Assembly (NCBI GenBank): GCA_964059195.1 | Contig: CAXKWD010000006.1 | Span: 70,015,073 to 70,079,072, forward strand | Length of the DNA stretch: 64,000 nucleotides | Origin: Ectobius pallidus | Taxonomy: Eukaryota; Arthropoda; Insecta; Blattodea; Ectobiidae | Direction of reading: 5' to 3' | In this document: piece after piece, positions 1 through 10,795 of the stretch | Numbering within the stretch: the first letter of the stretch is position 1 | Layout: the number at the start of each line of letters is the position of its first letter | The notes under the pieces: generated by a model | What the model was told of the DNA's origin: nothing | What the model saw: only the letters and a program-made list of their open reading frames with translations | Database searches by the model: none | Position numbers and translations under genes: made by a program

Positions 1-60
1 AGAGAGAGACAGCGCTTGCATACTAAGTAGAAATCCCGGGCTCGATTCTCATCTTACACA
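1..60 (+). repeat. tRNA-derived SINE fragment, cut by window edge
   Basis: The first 60 bases contain a tRNA-like stretch ending in a box-B-like GGCTCGATTCT (consensus GGTTCGANTCC), preceded by AGAAATCCCG. A very similar stretch (AGAAGTCCCGGATTCGAACC) occurs at 4684-4703, so this is probably the same short interspersed family. No full cloverleaf can be folded because the start lies outside the window. Confidence 0.4.
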
Positions 61-644
61 AATTTGCCTCTAAATAAGTTATTATAATATAAATGTCTAC
101 ATTGAGATATGACTTTCTACATTTGCCAATAAGAAAATAGGCAAGGGTGTGTGTGCTTTTTAATTAATTAATGAATTAATTTAGAACAGTGCTTTAGTGT
201 TTCAAATAAATTATTAAACTATTTTGAAGAACCCATCGCTGTAAATCGGACAAAGGTAAAGAAGCTTTTCTCGCTTTTCTTTTATTTCTGATCACCAGAG
301 TCTTTAATGTCCAAGTAGCCTATATTTAGTTAAAACTTTAATAAAATCGCCGGTGGCAGTCACTTCTAGTGTGCTTGTAAACTAAATACTTTCACATTGA
401 TAAAACTGTTGTATGACAGATGATATTTGGTGCGATAGCTCTAATGAGAAAAAACTGAAGGAATAGGCTATTCATATCAACTAGGCAGTTATCCCTATTC
501 GAAGTCTGAATCAGAACCAAGTTTAATATTATGAACTAAGTTGCGGTCACGAAATATTGAGGGATGAGTTACAGTGATTCAACTGTTTTTTCGCTCTCTG
601 AAGTCCATGATACCGATCATCTTTGCAAAAATTCAGTTGTGTTG
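61..644. other. No recognisable feature
   Basis: AT-rich sequence with no protein signature or structured repeat that I can recognise. Confidence 0.5.
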
Positions 645-843
645 GAGGCTCCATCGGGTCGCGAACGACCCCTGGAAATCCCCTAAGGGGATATTCTCAG
701 CGGATTTGTTTCCAGGGTGCGCCAGTCCCATATCTAACACTTAAATCTAAGACACAAACACCCAGTCCTGAATCCAACCAGGCCGGGAATCGAACCCGGA
801 CCGCCAGGGTGAAAGGCAGGCGCGCTACCGATTCATGGCGGCG
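645..843 (-). repeat. SINE family A, copy 1 (tRNA-derived)
   Basis: Read on the minus strand, it starts with a tRNA-like head: box A around 829-820 (GGTAGCGCGCC) and box B at 796-786 (GGTTCGATTCC), 20-odd bases apart as in a polymerase III promoter. A tRNA-unrelated body runs to about 645. The body matches 55417-55640 and 58912-59045 in this window (shared pieces such as AAGGGGATA and TTTGTTTCC). GC content is well above the surroundings. The head is too divergent and is followed by the SINE body, so it is not a functional tRNA gene. Confidence 0.8.
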
Positions 844-2235
844 GAGAAAAGAAATACAGTTACAAAACCATATAATTTGCCAAGCATTTCTCTCTTTCAG
901 GCATGGCGTTCTTCTTGCTTAAAACTTGCCTTTATTGAACTAATAGTGATACCTTTCTCCCGAAAGAAGGTACATTGCGTGACTTTCCAAAATCAGATTC
1001 ATATCAGCCGCCAGAGCCGTCCTGTTGACGTAGTCTATTACAACATGCAACTACGCGCCGATTATCATATCCTAACCATAAATGAGGTCCTTCTTTAGAT
1101 CATATTCAACTAACCATAGTTAATATTTTAATTTCTAATGAAAATACTTATTAAATAAAAATTGTAGTTCTACCTAAACATTTCTACCAAACTGAAATAA
1201 AATTGTTAGAACTTTTCGGGAGGGGAAGATACAAGTGAATTGGCAGTAAGGGTGGAAGAAAATGGTTTTTAAAGAAATGTAAACCCATGTTCTCTTAGCA
1301 ATAAATCCACAATTTTACCATTTGCCCAAAAATTACAAATAAATTACACTAATATTTTAGATATTTAAATGAAATATTATTATTGTAAACCAAAATAAGG
1401 CATACCCTCAAATCACATTCTCATAAGACGTCAAATTAATATGTATTATTATATACCTATGTATTATATAAATCTATAATTAAATTTTGAGATCCAGTGA
1501 GTTTCTTAAGAACAAATGTATATGTGTGTGTGTGTGATTCCGCTGTGAAGCCCTTCGTGTTATATTAAATATCGCTTTCAAGAGCCAGTGAGTTTCAAAA
1601 CACCATTTTAAGAAGAAATGTGTGTCACTTAGCAGTATCTTGTCATTTCAATCACATCATCCAGCTTCACGAAAAATGGTACGTTGTGAGTTCCCTCTAA
1701 CCACCCAACCGATTAATTAGAGATAGAATAGGGAGAAAATCACAAGATCCATTTTTTAGGGTGAAGTAAATATTCTGAGTGACTTAAATAAGATTTTCCT
1801 TGCGTATACTCATAGAAAGACCCCCACAAAAATGACTGTTAAAATGTTAAATGTTTTACGTAGATTTTCCGTGTTGGAAAACATCACCTCGTTTAAAGAA
1901 GGCACTATACTACCCCTGGAAATACAGATAACACCCACTAGCTACCGAATTCCGAACTACGTAAGAAATTCGCGTTTTGCCCGCCAGATGCAGACTAACA
2001 TCATTCTAGCTCAAAGATGACGCCTGGGCATGCAGTTCAACGACGCCTCAACAGAGGGAAACCCATTCTACTAAAACTGATGAGCGGAATAGTATCATGG
2101 ACACTGTGAGAACTCTGTGATTGCAACATATCGAATATATTTTTTAATGTCTGAAATCGCTAAATTTATCTTATTCCAATCCCATACTGATTGCCCCGCT
2201 GTATATATGAGTTATAAGACCTAACCTGATAATCG
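844..2235. other. AT-rich DNA with a local ~95-bp direct repeat
   Basis: No coding signature. The phrase CCAGTGAGTTTC occurs near 1493 and 1587, each followed by an AAGAA(C/G)AAATGT-like block, indicating a diverged local duplication. A short GT run lies at about 1522-1535. Confidence 0.4.
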
Positions 2236-3246
2236 GAAGAAAGTATTTCGTAAAAGGTCCGCCTTTAAAACCACTATCAAAAACTAGATAGGAAAATAAA
2301 TACTGAAAACGAGATATATATTCGTTTGAATAGTGCAGAATATATTGTGAACCAACTTAAATTAAAACAATAGTGTTAATTATGTTGCAATAGTGTCCCC
2401 TAAAGTATTTATACAAAACAATTGTGGAATTTACAATATATAGTATGCGTGTCCAGTATTCAGTAAGTTAAAATATTAAAATACTAAAAAATTACACATA
2501 AACCATTTACAAAGATTTTAAAATATACAAAGGTAATATTGTTGCATATGTTAGCACCAGTCAATTAGTTTAAAAAACAATTTCTTAAGCTATTAATTAT
2601 ATTACCTGTATATTAAAATCTAGAATTAAAACATTCTGTTGTCGTTGAAATATTCTCTGACATAATGTTCACAGTCTATGTATATATATTTTTTTTGCTA
2701 GAAGTGCAAAGTTAGATGGCTTCACTATTACGTTGGTGTTGTGTTCTGCTGTAGTCTTGTCTATAACTCGTTTTCAGCGACGATTTTCCTGTCTCAATGC
2801 ACTTCTAGCAAATATATATATATAGACTGTGAACATTATGTCAGAGAATATTTCAACGACAACAGAATGTTTTAATTCTAGATTTTAATATACAGAGTAT
2901 ATAATTAATAGCTTAAGAAATTGTTTTTAAACTAATTGACTGGTGCTAACATATGCAACAATATTACCTTTGTATATTTTAAAAACTTTGTAAATGGTAT
3001 ATGTGTAATTTTTTAGTATTCTAATATTCACTTACTCAATACTGGACACGCATACTATATATTGTAAATTCCACAATTGTTTTGTATATATACTTTAGGG
3101 GACACTATTATAACATAATTAACACTATTATTTTAATTTAAGTTGGTTCACAATATATTCTGCACTATTCAAACGAATATATATCTCGTTTTCAGTAATT
3201 ATTTCCCTATCTAGTTTTTTATAGTGGTTTTGAAATACTTTCTTTC
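2236..3246. mobile_element. Foldback element: two ~460-bp inverted arms, 89-bp spacer
   Basis: 2236-2708 and 2798-3246 are near-perfect reverse complements over their whole length, separated by an 89-bp unpaired spacer. The inner boundary is sharp: GCTAGAAGTGCA on the left against TGCACTTCTAGC on the right. The left arm carries about 17 extra bases near its outer end, plus scattered substitutions and AT-run length changes. No coding capacity was seen. The word ATCGGAA lies just outside both ends (2232-2238 and about 3259-3265), a possible but unproven target duplication. It could be a foldback or MITE-type DNA transposon, or a long hairpin-RNA locus. Confidence 0.85.
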
Positions 3247-4640
3247 ATATATTCCCACTATCGGAATGAAATTCATTAATTATAATCGGAAACCGAAAAT
3301 CGAAAGCGTAACGGACTATTGACTTTTGTTTCGTACAATTTTATTGATATTAATAGGGCTAACTAAAATATACTTTCCAATACCAATTACTTTAAATATC
3401 TTAATTGTTGCTTAGGTATGCAGAAATAATCCGAGTTTTAAGGGTAAAGTTGGATTTAAAATACAAGTAATGAAGCATAAAATAATCGGCATTTTTAATC
3501 TCACAATATCACTTTAACTTTCTATAACGAGCATAGTATATTTATTTAAATAATTTCTCTCGCTAAAGGACTAAAAACATCACTCGTATATCAATACTCA
3601 ATATCAATGTACTTTTTGACTTTCTTAATTAAACTGTTCCACATTTACAGTGGCATCTTGTTTAAAAAATCAAGAAGGAGAAGAAGAAGAAGATCACTAA
3701 GGCCTACAACGCTTGGAACTCCATACATTTTTAGAAAGCTGATCTACTATTTTTCTAATACTGGCACTGCCAATTTTAGAAAAAGGTTACTATTATTAAT
3801 TAATGCTAATTAATTTGTTCCTATCAACCATAATAATATTATTCATTAGTGATTAAATTTTATATATTACTGTATATTGATATATCATATAATCGAGGCT
3901 AGAATAATTACAATTAGGGTTCAATACATTATACATTTATACATACTTATACATGTACCGACCTTTGATAGCGATGTGTATAGGTAGTTTGTTCAGTAAT
4001 TCATTCACGAAGTATAGAGAAAGTATAGCCTAAGTATGATTAAACATGACAAAAAATCGAAAACTAAATAATACAGGGAAATCCTGTTTCACGATATCTG
4101 CAAGCCGAAAAGGTATTTTCACAATTATGTCTGTCTAGCTGTCTGTGCAGGCTCGTTGCGGGTAATACGAGTATAATCGGTGCATCGTATTTACTTCTAT
4201 TTTTGGATAACCGGTTTTTGTTGAGCTTTTACTGTAACCCCTGGAATTTGGTTTCTATAACTGAAATATTACAAATAGTTATAATGAAGTTTCCTTTTAC
4301 AAATCAAAATCAAATCAAAATCTACATCTTTATGGGCCTACGTTGATTCATTACTAATAAAACAGCAATGGTCGTTTTTCTGTAAAAAAATATTTAGGCG
4401 ATAGTTTACTTGTGTATATACGGTAGAAGAAATATGAAAAACTTGCGCAATAGAGTTGCATGGACAATTAATTGGGACATTTTTCATGAAATTTAGTCTT
4501 TATTAGAATAACGGTTATCGACGTAGAAACGAAATAAGTACTACGATTTCAAAGCACAATATCAGACCTAACGAAAATATGAACAATTTTTATTACCCGA
4601 TAATGACAATAAGCTTACTATTAATTAATTGCTGTGAAAA
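3247..4640. other. No recognisable feature
   Basis: AT-rich. It holds a short AAG run at about 3672-3690 and nothing else I can name. Confidence 0.5.
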
Positions 4641-4644
4641 GTAA

Positions 4645-4720
4645 TAAACCGGGTGCCACATCCTAGCGAATTGAGTGATGATAGAAGTCCCGGATTCGAA
4701 CCTCAAACTTCGTGACTGGT
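4645..4720 (+). repeat. Degenerate tRNA-derived SINE fragment
   Basis: A box-A-like TAGCGAATTGAG near 4664 is followed about 30 bases later by a box-B-like GATTCGAACCT. The stretch around box B resembles bases 29-50 of the window, suggesting a second copy of that family. Body and tail are not clear. Confidence 0.35.
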
Positions 4721-5938
4721 AAGTTTTATTAGGGTTTCATGGTTTTCGCATTTGCGAAAGCAAATACTAGATTGTAGACATGGTTACTTTCCATGGCTCA
4801 CCGTCACTATGTCACTCCAAGAAAATGATCCATTATTATGTTATAGTGTAAACAAAACAAACACTTTATGGCTAGTAAAAAATAATTAAAACCTACCTTT
4901 GATTGTTTTGTGCTTAGATTAGTGCCTTTTTAAGCTAATAATTTGAATCCCATGCAGAACAGAATGGATGCATTCTGCATTGCCTCGAAAGAAACTAACC
5001 AAATTGTTTACTTTACCATTTTTCTTAGAAATGTGACTTTTAAGTTCCTGATGTGTATGTGTATTTTTGTACAGAAGACATTGTACCTTTAAAAATGCTC
5101 TGAAGTAAAATATTCCGTCAGAGGTTCACAAACTGATCTACAAAAATCACAAAGATGAAAAATTATTTAAAAATAAAATGTAAAAATTAGAAACGACGTA
5201 GGCTAGGCCTAAGCAACGGCTTGGATTTAATAAAATTGGATATCAGCAAGGAGCATACCCTAGTTGCTATCGCCAGCGAATTAAAACAACCTGATCTTCA
5301 AGCGGAGAAACTTTTAGAACTGCAAGTCCTGTGTTCTTCCCATGCAAACATTCAGCCCTATCAATTGTGCAGTCTTTGAATGAAAGAGCAATAGACAGAC
5401 GCGCAGGAACCACTTGATTTTGATATAGACCTGCATATTGTAAGCAATAAGATATTACACTTATCATTAACATCATCACTATGTAGATATATAGGCTATT
5501 AGAAGCCTGACTGCATACAGATTAGCCTCTGAAAGGGAGAAGGTAGAGAACAAAAAGTAGGAAAGACACAGAATTAATTCATACTCATAAGTAATGCACA
5601 CACAGTCAGCCGTCATGTGGGTCCTGTTAACGATCCTAAATATCTCTGTTCCTGCATTTTACATCATTCTCTGCGGCATGAAAAGCTTCTTTACTACAGT
5701 CCACTAGAAGTCGAGATACGAAAACTTATTCACAGCATGTGTACAAATAAATTATTTCCGATATACTAACAATGCAGCTCACCTTCCCTTATTTACACAG
5801 TATGTAATATTATCTTGCATATACACACACCATTTTAGAAACTACTAAGAAGGAAAATTCTATCGCTTCGATGTTAATAATATGTTATGAGTCATATTAA
5901 AGATCTTGAAACGTTAAATAAGAAATTAACCTGTTGGG
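4721..5938. other. No recognisable feature
   Basis: No transposon ends, protein motifs or tandem structure were recognised. A 70-codon minus-strand frame at 5267-5479 looks fortuitous. Confidence 0.45.
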
Positions 5939-6030
5939 CGTTTGGGACGATTTCTGTAGGACTTTCGGGTCGATTTCCGTTAGATGTTTGGGACGATTTC
6001 CAAGGGCGTACGGTACGATTTCCATAGGAT
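5939..6030 (+). repeat. Minisatellite, ~23-bp unit, four copies
   Basis: The core GGGACGATTTCC recurs with changes near 5945, 5968, 5990 and 6013 (GGGACGATTTCT, GGGTCGATTTCC, GGGACGATTTCC, CGGTACGATTTCC). Spacing is 21-24 bp. Confidence 0.6.
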
Positions 6031-6518
6031 GGTGACTGTGAATATTGGCCATACCTATCTGCGCTCCATTTTCATAGGAACAACATTCCCCCTCTCATTT
6101 TATGCCGACATGTGTACAAGGAGCTCGCAAGAAATTACAAATTTTCGAAACACTTCCGAATATTACAGATTTGGTTGAACCTATAGAAAGACTGATGTAT
6201 TGCTTCTACTTTTCGGAAATGTTTGTAAAGATTTGTTACTTATTTTGTGTGTAATAATTTCTTCACGTCTTCCTACTCATATTTATAACTTTTTAAAAAG
6301 TTCTGAGTAACGATACACCACTACACCGCATTTTCTGTTCATAAAAAGAAACTTAAGATTTCCATATTTAAATTCATGTAGCTTACTTAATTTTTAATTA
6401 TCAGCTACAATACAAATATTTCTCCTTTTAGTGGTCAGTACATGTTCTGTAACCTTTATTTGTTCTAAATAATATTGTTAATGTCTACCCATACAATGTA
6501 TAGCTACAGATGCAATAA

Positions 6519-6574
<56 letters not shown>
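6519..6574 (+). repeat. (TTA)n microsatellite
   Basis: About 18 uninterrupted TTA/ATT units. Confidence 0.95.
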
Positions 6575-6575
<1 letters not shown>

Positions 6576-6642
6576 GCAGAAATCTCCATTTGATGAAGTG
6601 ACCAGCGTTCTTTATGTAAGAGATTTATTGGATCTAAATATC

Positions 6643-6736
6643 GACCGTCCCAAACGACCTCTGTTGTTGAGGGAAACTAGCACATAACCCTCCAAACCAA
6701 CCGTTTCAAGCTACCTTTGTTAATGAGGTAACCTAA
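6643..6736 (+). repeat. 56-bp minisatellite, left part
   Basis: Just under two units of the same repeat found at 10448-10795 (shared phrases CCAAACGACCTCTGTTG and TTGAGGGAAACTAGCACA), in the same orientation. The array stops abruptly after CCTAA at 6736, where the foldback transposon begins, and resumes with TAACACATG after the transposon. The two parts are therefore one array split by an insertion. Confidence 0.8.
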
Positions 6737-7184
6737 AGATGTGTCTCCATTGATATACATTTAACACCAACATGTGAATATTAACAAGTTGATATTGACA
6801 TGTATATTGCAATTTCGCGTTTCAATTGACTTGACATGCAAACGCAGCGTGTTGCACTTAACATTTTCAGATGTTAATTTGTTTTCCGGAGAAAATGGAC
6901 AAAATGTTTCGGGAATTTCCGAGAAACGAAAAGCGATCGCCAGCTTAATCGGCTTTGGTTCTGGAATTTCCGGGTAAACAACAAGCAGTCGACAGCTTCC
7001 TCAATATTCTCGGCATCCATTTTGTATTACGTGAGTATTTCGTATATCAGTGTTCTCAATAGTATTGCATTTACTTTTAAAATTATTTTTATGGCATACT
7101 CCATTGTTGAGAAATGTGATAGTTATTTTGAAAATAGAGCGTGGGCTACTGTATACCCCCCCATCCCCCCCCCCCCGTGGGATT

Positions 7185-8520
7185 TTCCGACTCAGATATT
7201 TTTTTGTTGGTATTTCCATCTAGATTCAGTTTTTAGTTGTTTGCCACTTATCAATTACAGCATTTACCCGGAAACCCCGGAAAACTTCGGAAATCCGGAG
7301 AAAACTACTTTGTTTTAATTTTTCTTTGTTCTTTGCTCCTAATATGCCCAGGGAATTTCTGAATATCATATTTTTTGTTGGTATTGCCATCTAGATTAAG
7401 GTTTTAGTTGTTTGCCCCTTATCAATTACAGCATATCCCCGGAAAACAATGGAAATCCGGAGAAATGACTTTGTTTTAAATTGTCATTGTTCTTTGCTTC
7501 TAATATGCCCAGGGAATTTTTGACTCACGTATTTTTTGTTGGTATTGCCATCTAATTTAAGGTTTCAGTTGTTTGCCTCTTACCAATTACAACACATCCC
7601 CGGAAAACCCGGAATACCACTTATATACGGAGAAAATGACAATGTTTTATTTTTTAATTCTTTGTTATTTGCTTCTAATATTCAAAGGGAATTTCTGACT
7701 CATATGTTTTTTTGTTGGTATTGCCATCTAGATTAAGGTCTCAGTTGTTTGCCCATTATCAATTACAGCATATCCCCGGAAAACTCCGAAAACCACGGAA
7801 ATCCGGAGAAAATTACTTTGTTTTAATTTTTTAAATCGTAGTTCTTTGCTCCTAGTATTCAAAGGGAACTGGTGACTCATATGTTTTTGTATTGGTATTT
7901 CCATCTAGATTAAGGCCTCAGTTGTTTGCCCATTATCAATTACAGCATATCCCCGGAAAACTCCGAAAACCACGGAAATTCGGAGAAAATTACTTTGTTT
8001 TAATTTTTTAAACCTTAGTTCTTTGCTCCTAGTATTCAAAGGGAACTGGTGACTCATATGTTTTTGTATTGGTATTTCCATCTAAATTAAGGTCTCAGTT
8101 GTTTGCCCATTATCAATTACAGCATATCCCCGGAAAACTCCGAGAACCACGGAAATCCGGAGAAAATTACTTTGTTTTAATTTTTTAAATCTTACTTCTT
8201 TGCTCCTAGCATTCAAAGGGAATTGGTGACCCATATGTTTTTATATTGGTATTGCCATCTAGATTAAGGTTTCAGTTGTTTGCCCCTTATCAATTACAGC
8301 ATATCCCCGGAAAACTCCGAAAACCACGAAAATCTGCAGAAAATGAGTTCGTTTTGATTTATTAAAAATCTTTGTTCTTTGATCCTAATACAACCAGGGA
8401 ATTTCTTACTTACATATTTTTTGTTGGCATTGTCATCTAGATTAAGGTTTCAGTTTTTTGCCCGGTAACAATTACAACATATCCCCGTAAAACCCGGAAA
8501 ACCACGGAAATCCACGGAAT
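7185..8520 (+). repeat. Left array of ~175-bp units in the foldback element
   Basis: About eight units. Each contains, in order: TTGGTATTGCCATCTAGATT, a GTTTGCCC(C/A)TTATC segment, CAATTACAGCATATCCCCGG, a run of CCGGAAA/CACGGAAATCCGG words, a TTTGTTTTAATTTTT stretch and TTCTTTGCTCCTA. Starts recur every 160-180 bp (GTTTGCC near 7238, 7409, 7569, 7747, 7924, 8100, 8278). Units in the middle (7700-8200) are the most alike, as expected from recent local amplification or conversion. Confidence 0.85.
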
Positions 8521-8964
8521 TTCTAGAACTCGGAACTTGTGATCTACAGTCACTGAAGCCGTTATTGCGAAGTAATTCTGCTTCAGGTGTGTCCTTTGCA
8601 GGTTCAAAAGGGTGACTATGTGGACTACGCGATATTTGCCATAATTGTGTTGGTCACATGCAAAGAAAAGGTTAATCATATCTTCTAAACATGCCAAGTG
8701 TAAGTCAAAGTTGTTTTCTTTAGTTGCTCGCTGAAATCTCAAAATCAAAGACATTTTGTCGATATTACCAATCCAAAATTGTGCTGTTTTACCCAATGTC
8801 CCTTCTATAACTTCAGTCAAGAAAGTTTGATAGTGACTGTGGAAGGTTTGGCAAGATAAATTATCATTCACAGATGTCAAATTAGAATATGACAGGTGTG
8901 CTGCCAGGTTTTCAATCGCTTTCATCCCTTCAGAAACAGGATTTTTTCCAGTATTATTTGTCAT
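8521..8964 (-). CDS. Captured coding segment in the foldback centre, function unknown
   Basis: An open frame begins at ATG 8964 and is unbroken to 8437, but its last ~28 codons run into the repeat array, so the non-repeat coding part is about 148 residues. It contains the block FQRATKENNFDLHLACLEDM, followed by FFACDQHNYGKYR. From memory this resembles an uncharacterised invertebrate protein family (pattern RATREGNWELHL...FFAYDHTNYARY) seen in transposon-rich genomes; this was not verified and the function is unknown. The start codon directly follows the repeat phrase CAATTACAG: the array unit reads CAATTACAG/CATATCC and here it reads CAATTACAG/CATGACA. That fits exon capture behind a splice acceptor. 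Whether it is expressed is unknown. Confidence 0.5.
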
Positions 8965-8965
8965 G

Positions 8966-10113
8966 CTGTAATTGGTAAGGGGGAAACAACTGAAACCTTA
9001 AACTATATGGCAATAGGAACAAAAGGTATGTGATTCAGAAATTCCCTGGGATTATTTGTATCAAAGAACAACTATTTTTAGAAAATTAAAAAAAAACTAA
9101 TTTTCTCCCGATTTTCGTGGTTTTCGGAGATTTCCGGAGATATGATGTAATTGATAAGGGGAAAACAACTGAAACCTTAATCTAGATGACATTATCAATA
9201 CAAAAGCATATGAGTCACAAATTCCCTTTGAATATTAGGAGCAAAGAACAAAGATGTAAATAAATGTTAAAAAAGTCAATTTCTCCGGATTTCCGTGGTT
9301 TTCGGAGTTTTCTTGATATATACTATAATTCATAAGGGGCATACAACTGAAACCTTAATCTAGATGGTAATGCCAACAAAAAACATACGAGTCAGAAATT
9401 ATCTTCGAATATTAGGAGCAAAGAACAAAGTTTCATAAAGAAAACATAGTCATTTTCTCATTATATAGGTGGTTTTCCGGGTTTTCCAGGGATATGCTGT
9501 AATTGGTAAGGGGCAAACAACTGAAAAATGAATATAGATGGCAATACAAACACAAAAATATATGATTCACCAATTCCCTTTGAATACCAGAAGCAAAGAA
9601 CAAAGATTTTATAAAATTTAAACGAAATTAATTTTTCCGGATTTCTGTGGTTTTCGGTGTTTTCCGGGGATATGCTGTAATTGATAAGGGGCAAACAACT
9701 GAAATTTTAATCTAGATGCTAACGCCAACAAAAAAACATATGAGTCAGAATTTCCCTTTGAATATTAGGAGCAAAGAACAAAGATTTAAAAAATAATCAT
9801 AGTTATTTTCTCCGTATATACGTGGTTTTCCGGGTTTTCCGGCGATATGTTTTAATTTGTAAGGGGCAAACCACTGAAACCTTAAACTAAATGGCAATAC
9901 GAACAAAAATGTGTGAGTCAGAAATTCCCTGGGAATATTAGGGGCAAAGAACAAAAAAAATTAAAACAAACTCATTTTCTCCGGATTTCCGTAGTTTTCC
10001 GGGGTTTCCGGGTAAATACTGTAATTGATAAGGGGCAAACAAGTAAAATCTTAAACTAGACGACAATACCAACAAGAAAATATGTGTGTCAGAAAATCCC
10101 ACGGGGGGGGGGA
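8966..10113 (-). repeat. Right array of ~175-bp units, inverted
   Basis: Seven units, reverse-complementary to the left array, recognised by GGGGCAAACAACTGAAACC-type words near 8980, 9158, 9338, 9510, 9690, 9864 and 10034. The outermost unit abuts a G tract that mirrors the C tract on the left. The two arrays could pair into a stem of more than 1 kb with the coding centre in the loop. Confidence 0.85.
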
Positions 10114-10447
10114 GGGTTTGCTATTGGTAGCCCATGGTCTAAAAGATCAAGACATTTGTACAAAATTAGTATTCAAAGAAAGTAATAGTCAGTTAACAAG
10201 AAGATAATAACGTGTATATAAAACTACTCTAATGTTGGCTGCCCTCTTCAGAGGCGTTCTCTTTTTGAATGTTATTCATTTCGGTTCGTAACCGCGCCAA
10301 CACATGTTAACCTATAACATTGTAGTGGAGACAGTTGTTAATTGGCAAACCACTTGACTTGTATACATCAACAAGTTGATGATAAACATTTAACATATGT
10401 TAACTGCAACATGTTGGTGTTAAATGTATATCAATGGAGACGCAGCT

Positions 10448-10795
10448 TAACACATGATTCTCCAACTGTCCATTCTATAAGAGGTGAACTAACACATGAT
10501 CATCCAAACCTACCATCCAAAACGATCTCTGTTGTTGATGGAAACGAACACATGACCCCCACAAACCGAACGTCCCAACCGACCTCTGTTAATGAGTTAA
10601 CCTAACACATGACTCTCTAAACTGACCATCCTACACAATCTCTGTTCTTGAGACAAACTAACACATGATCTTCCAAATCAACCGTCCTGCATGACTTTGT
10701 TATTGAGGAAAGCTAGCACATTATCATCCAAACCTACCATCCCAAACGACTTCTGTTATCGAGGGCCATACACATGATCTCAAACATCAGTGTGG
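10448..10795 (+). repeat. 56-bp minisatellite, right part
   Basis: Seven units begin at AACACATG-like words at 10449, 10491, 10547, 10604, 10660, 10715 and 10769 (spacing 42, 56, 57, 56, 55, 54). A unit reads roughly AACACATGATCATCCAAACC, then ACCATCCCAAACGACCTCTG, then TTGTTGAGGGAAACT. The first unit has a ~14-bp deletion. Same orientation as 6643-6736. Confidence 0.85.

Larger units (their letters stand above)
6737..10447. mobile_element. 3.7-kb foldback DNA transposon with inverted repeat arrays
   Basis: The ends are inverted: AGATGTGTCTCCATTGATAT at the left, and the reverse complement of AGCTGCGTCTCCATTGATAT at the right, with similarity continuing for roughly 40 bp. TAA flanks both ends (6734-6736, 10448-10450), and removing one copy restores the phrase CCTAACACATG of the interrupted 56-bp minisatellite. 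Inside each end come about 400 bp of less similar sequence, then a homopolymer C tract (left, about 7157-7177) or G tract (right, about 10104-10113), then GTGGGATTTTC, then inverted arrays of ~175-bp units, and a unique centre with a protein-coding segment. A 3-bp TWA-type duplication fits PIF/Harbinger, but no Harbinger transposase is present, so the superfamily is an inference. It looks non-autonomous. Confidence 0.85.

Noticed and set aside
780..840. tRNA gene on the minus strand
   Set aside because: Boxes A and B are present but the sequence continues into a repeated SINE body, and the same head-body join recurs at 55417-55640.
2641..2860. microRNA precursor at the tip of the large palindrome
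   Set aside because: Pairing extends over the whole 460-bp arms, so it is a long foldback, not a typical precursor.
7157..10113. CRISPR-like array from regularly spaced repeats
   Set aside because: Units are ~175 bp, contiguous and diverged, present in both orientations in a eukaryotic transposon; there is no short repeat-spacer pattern.
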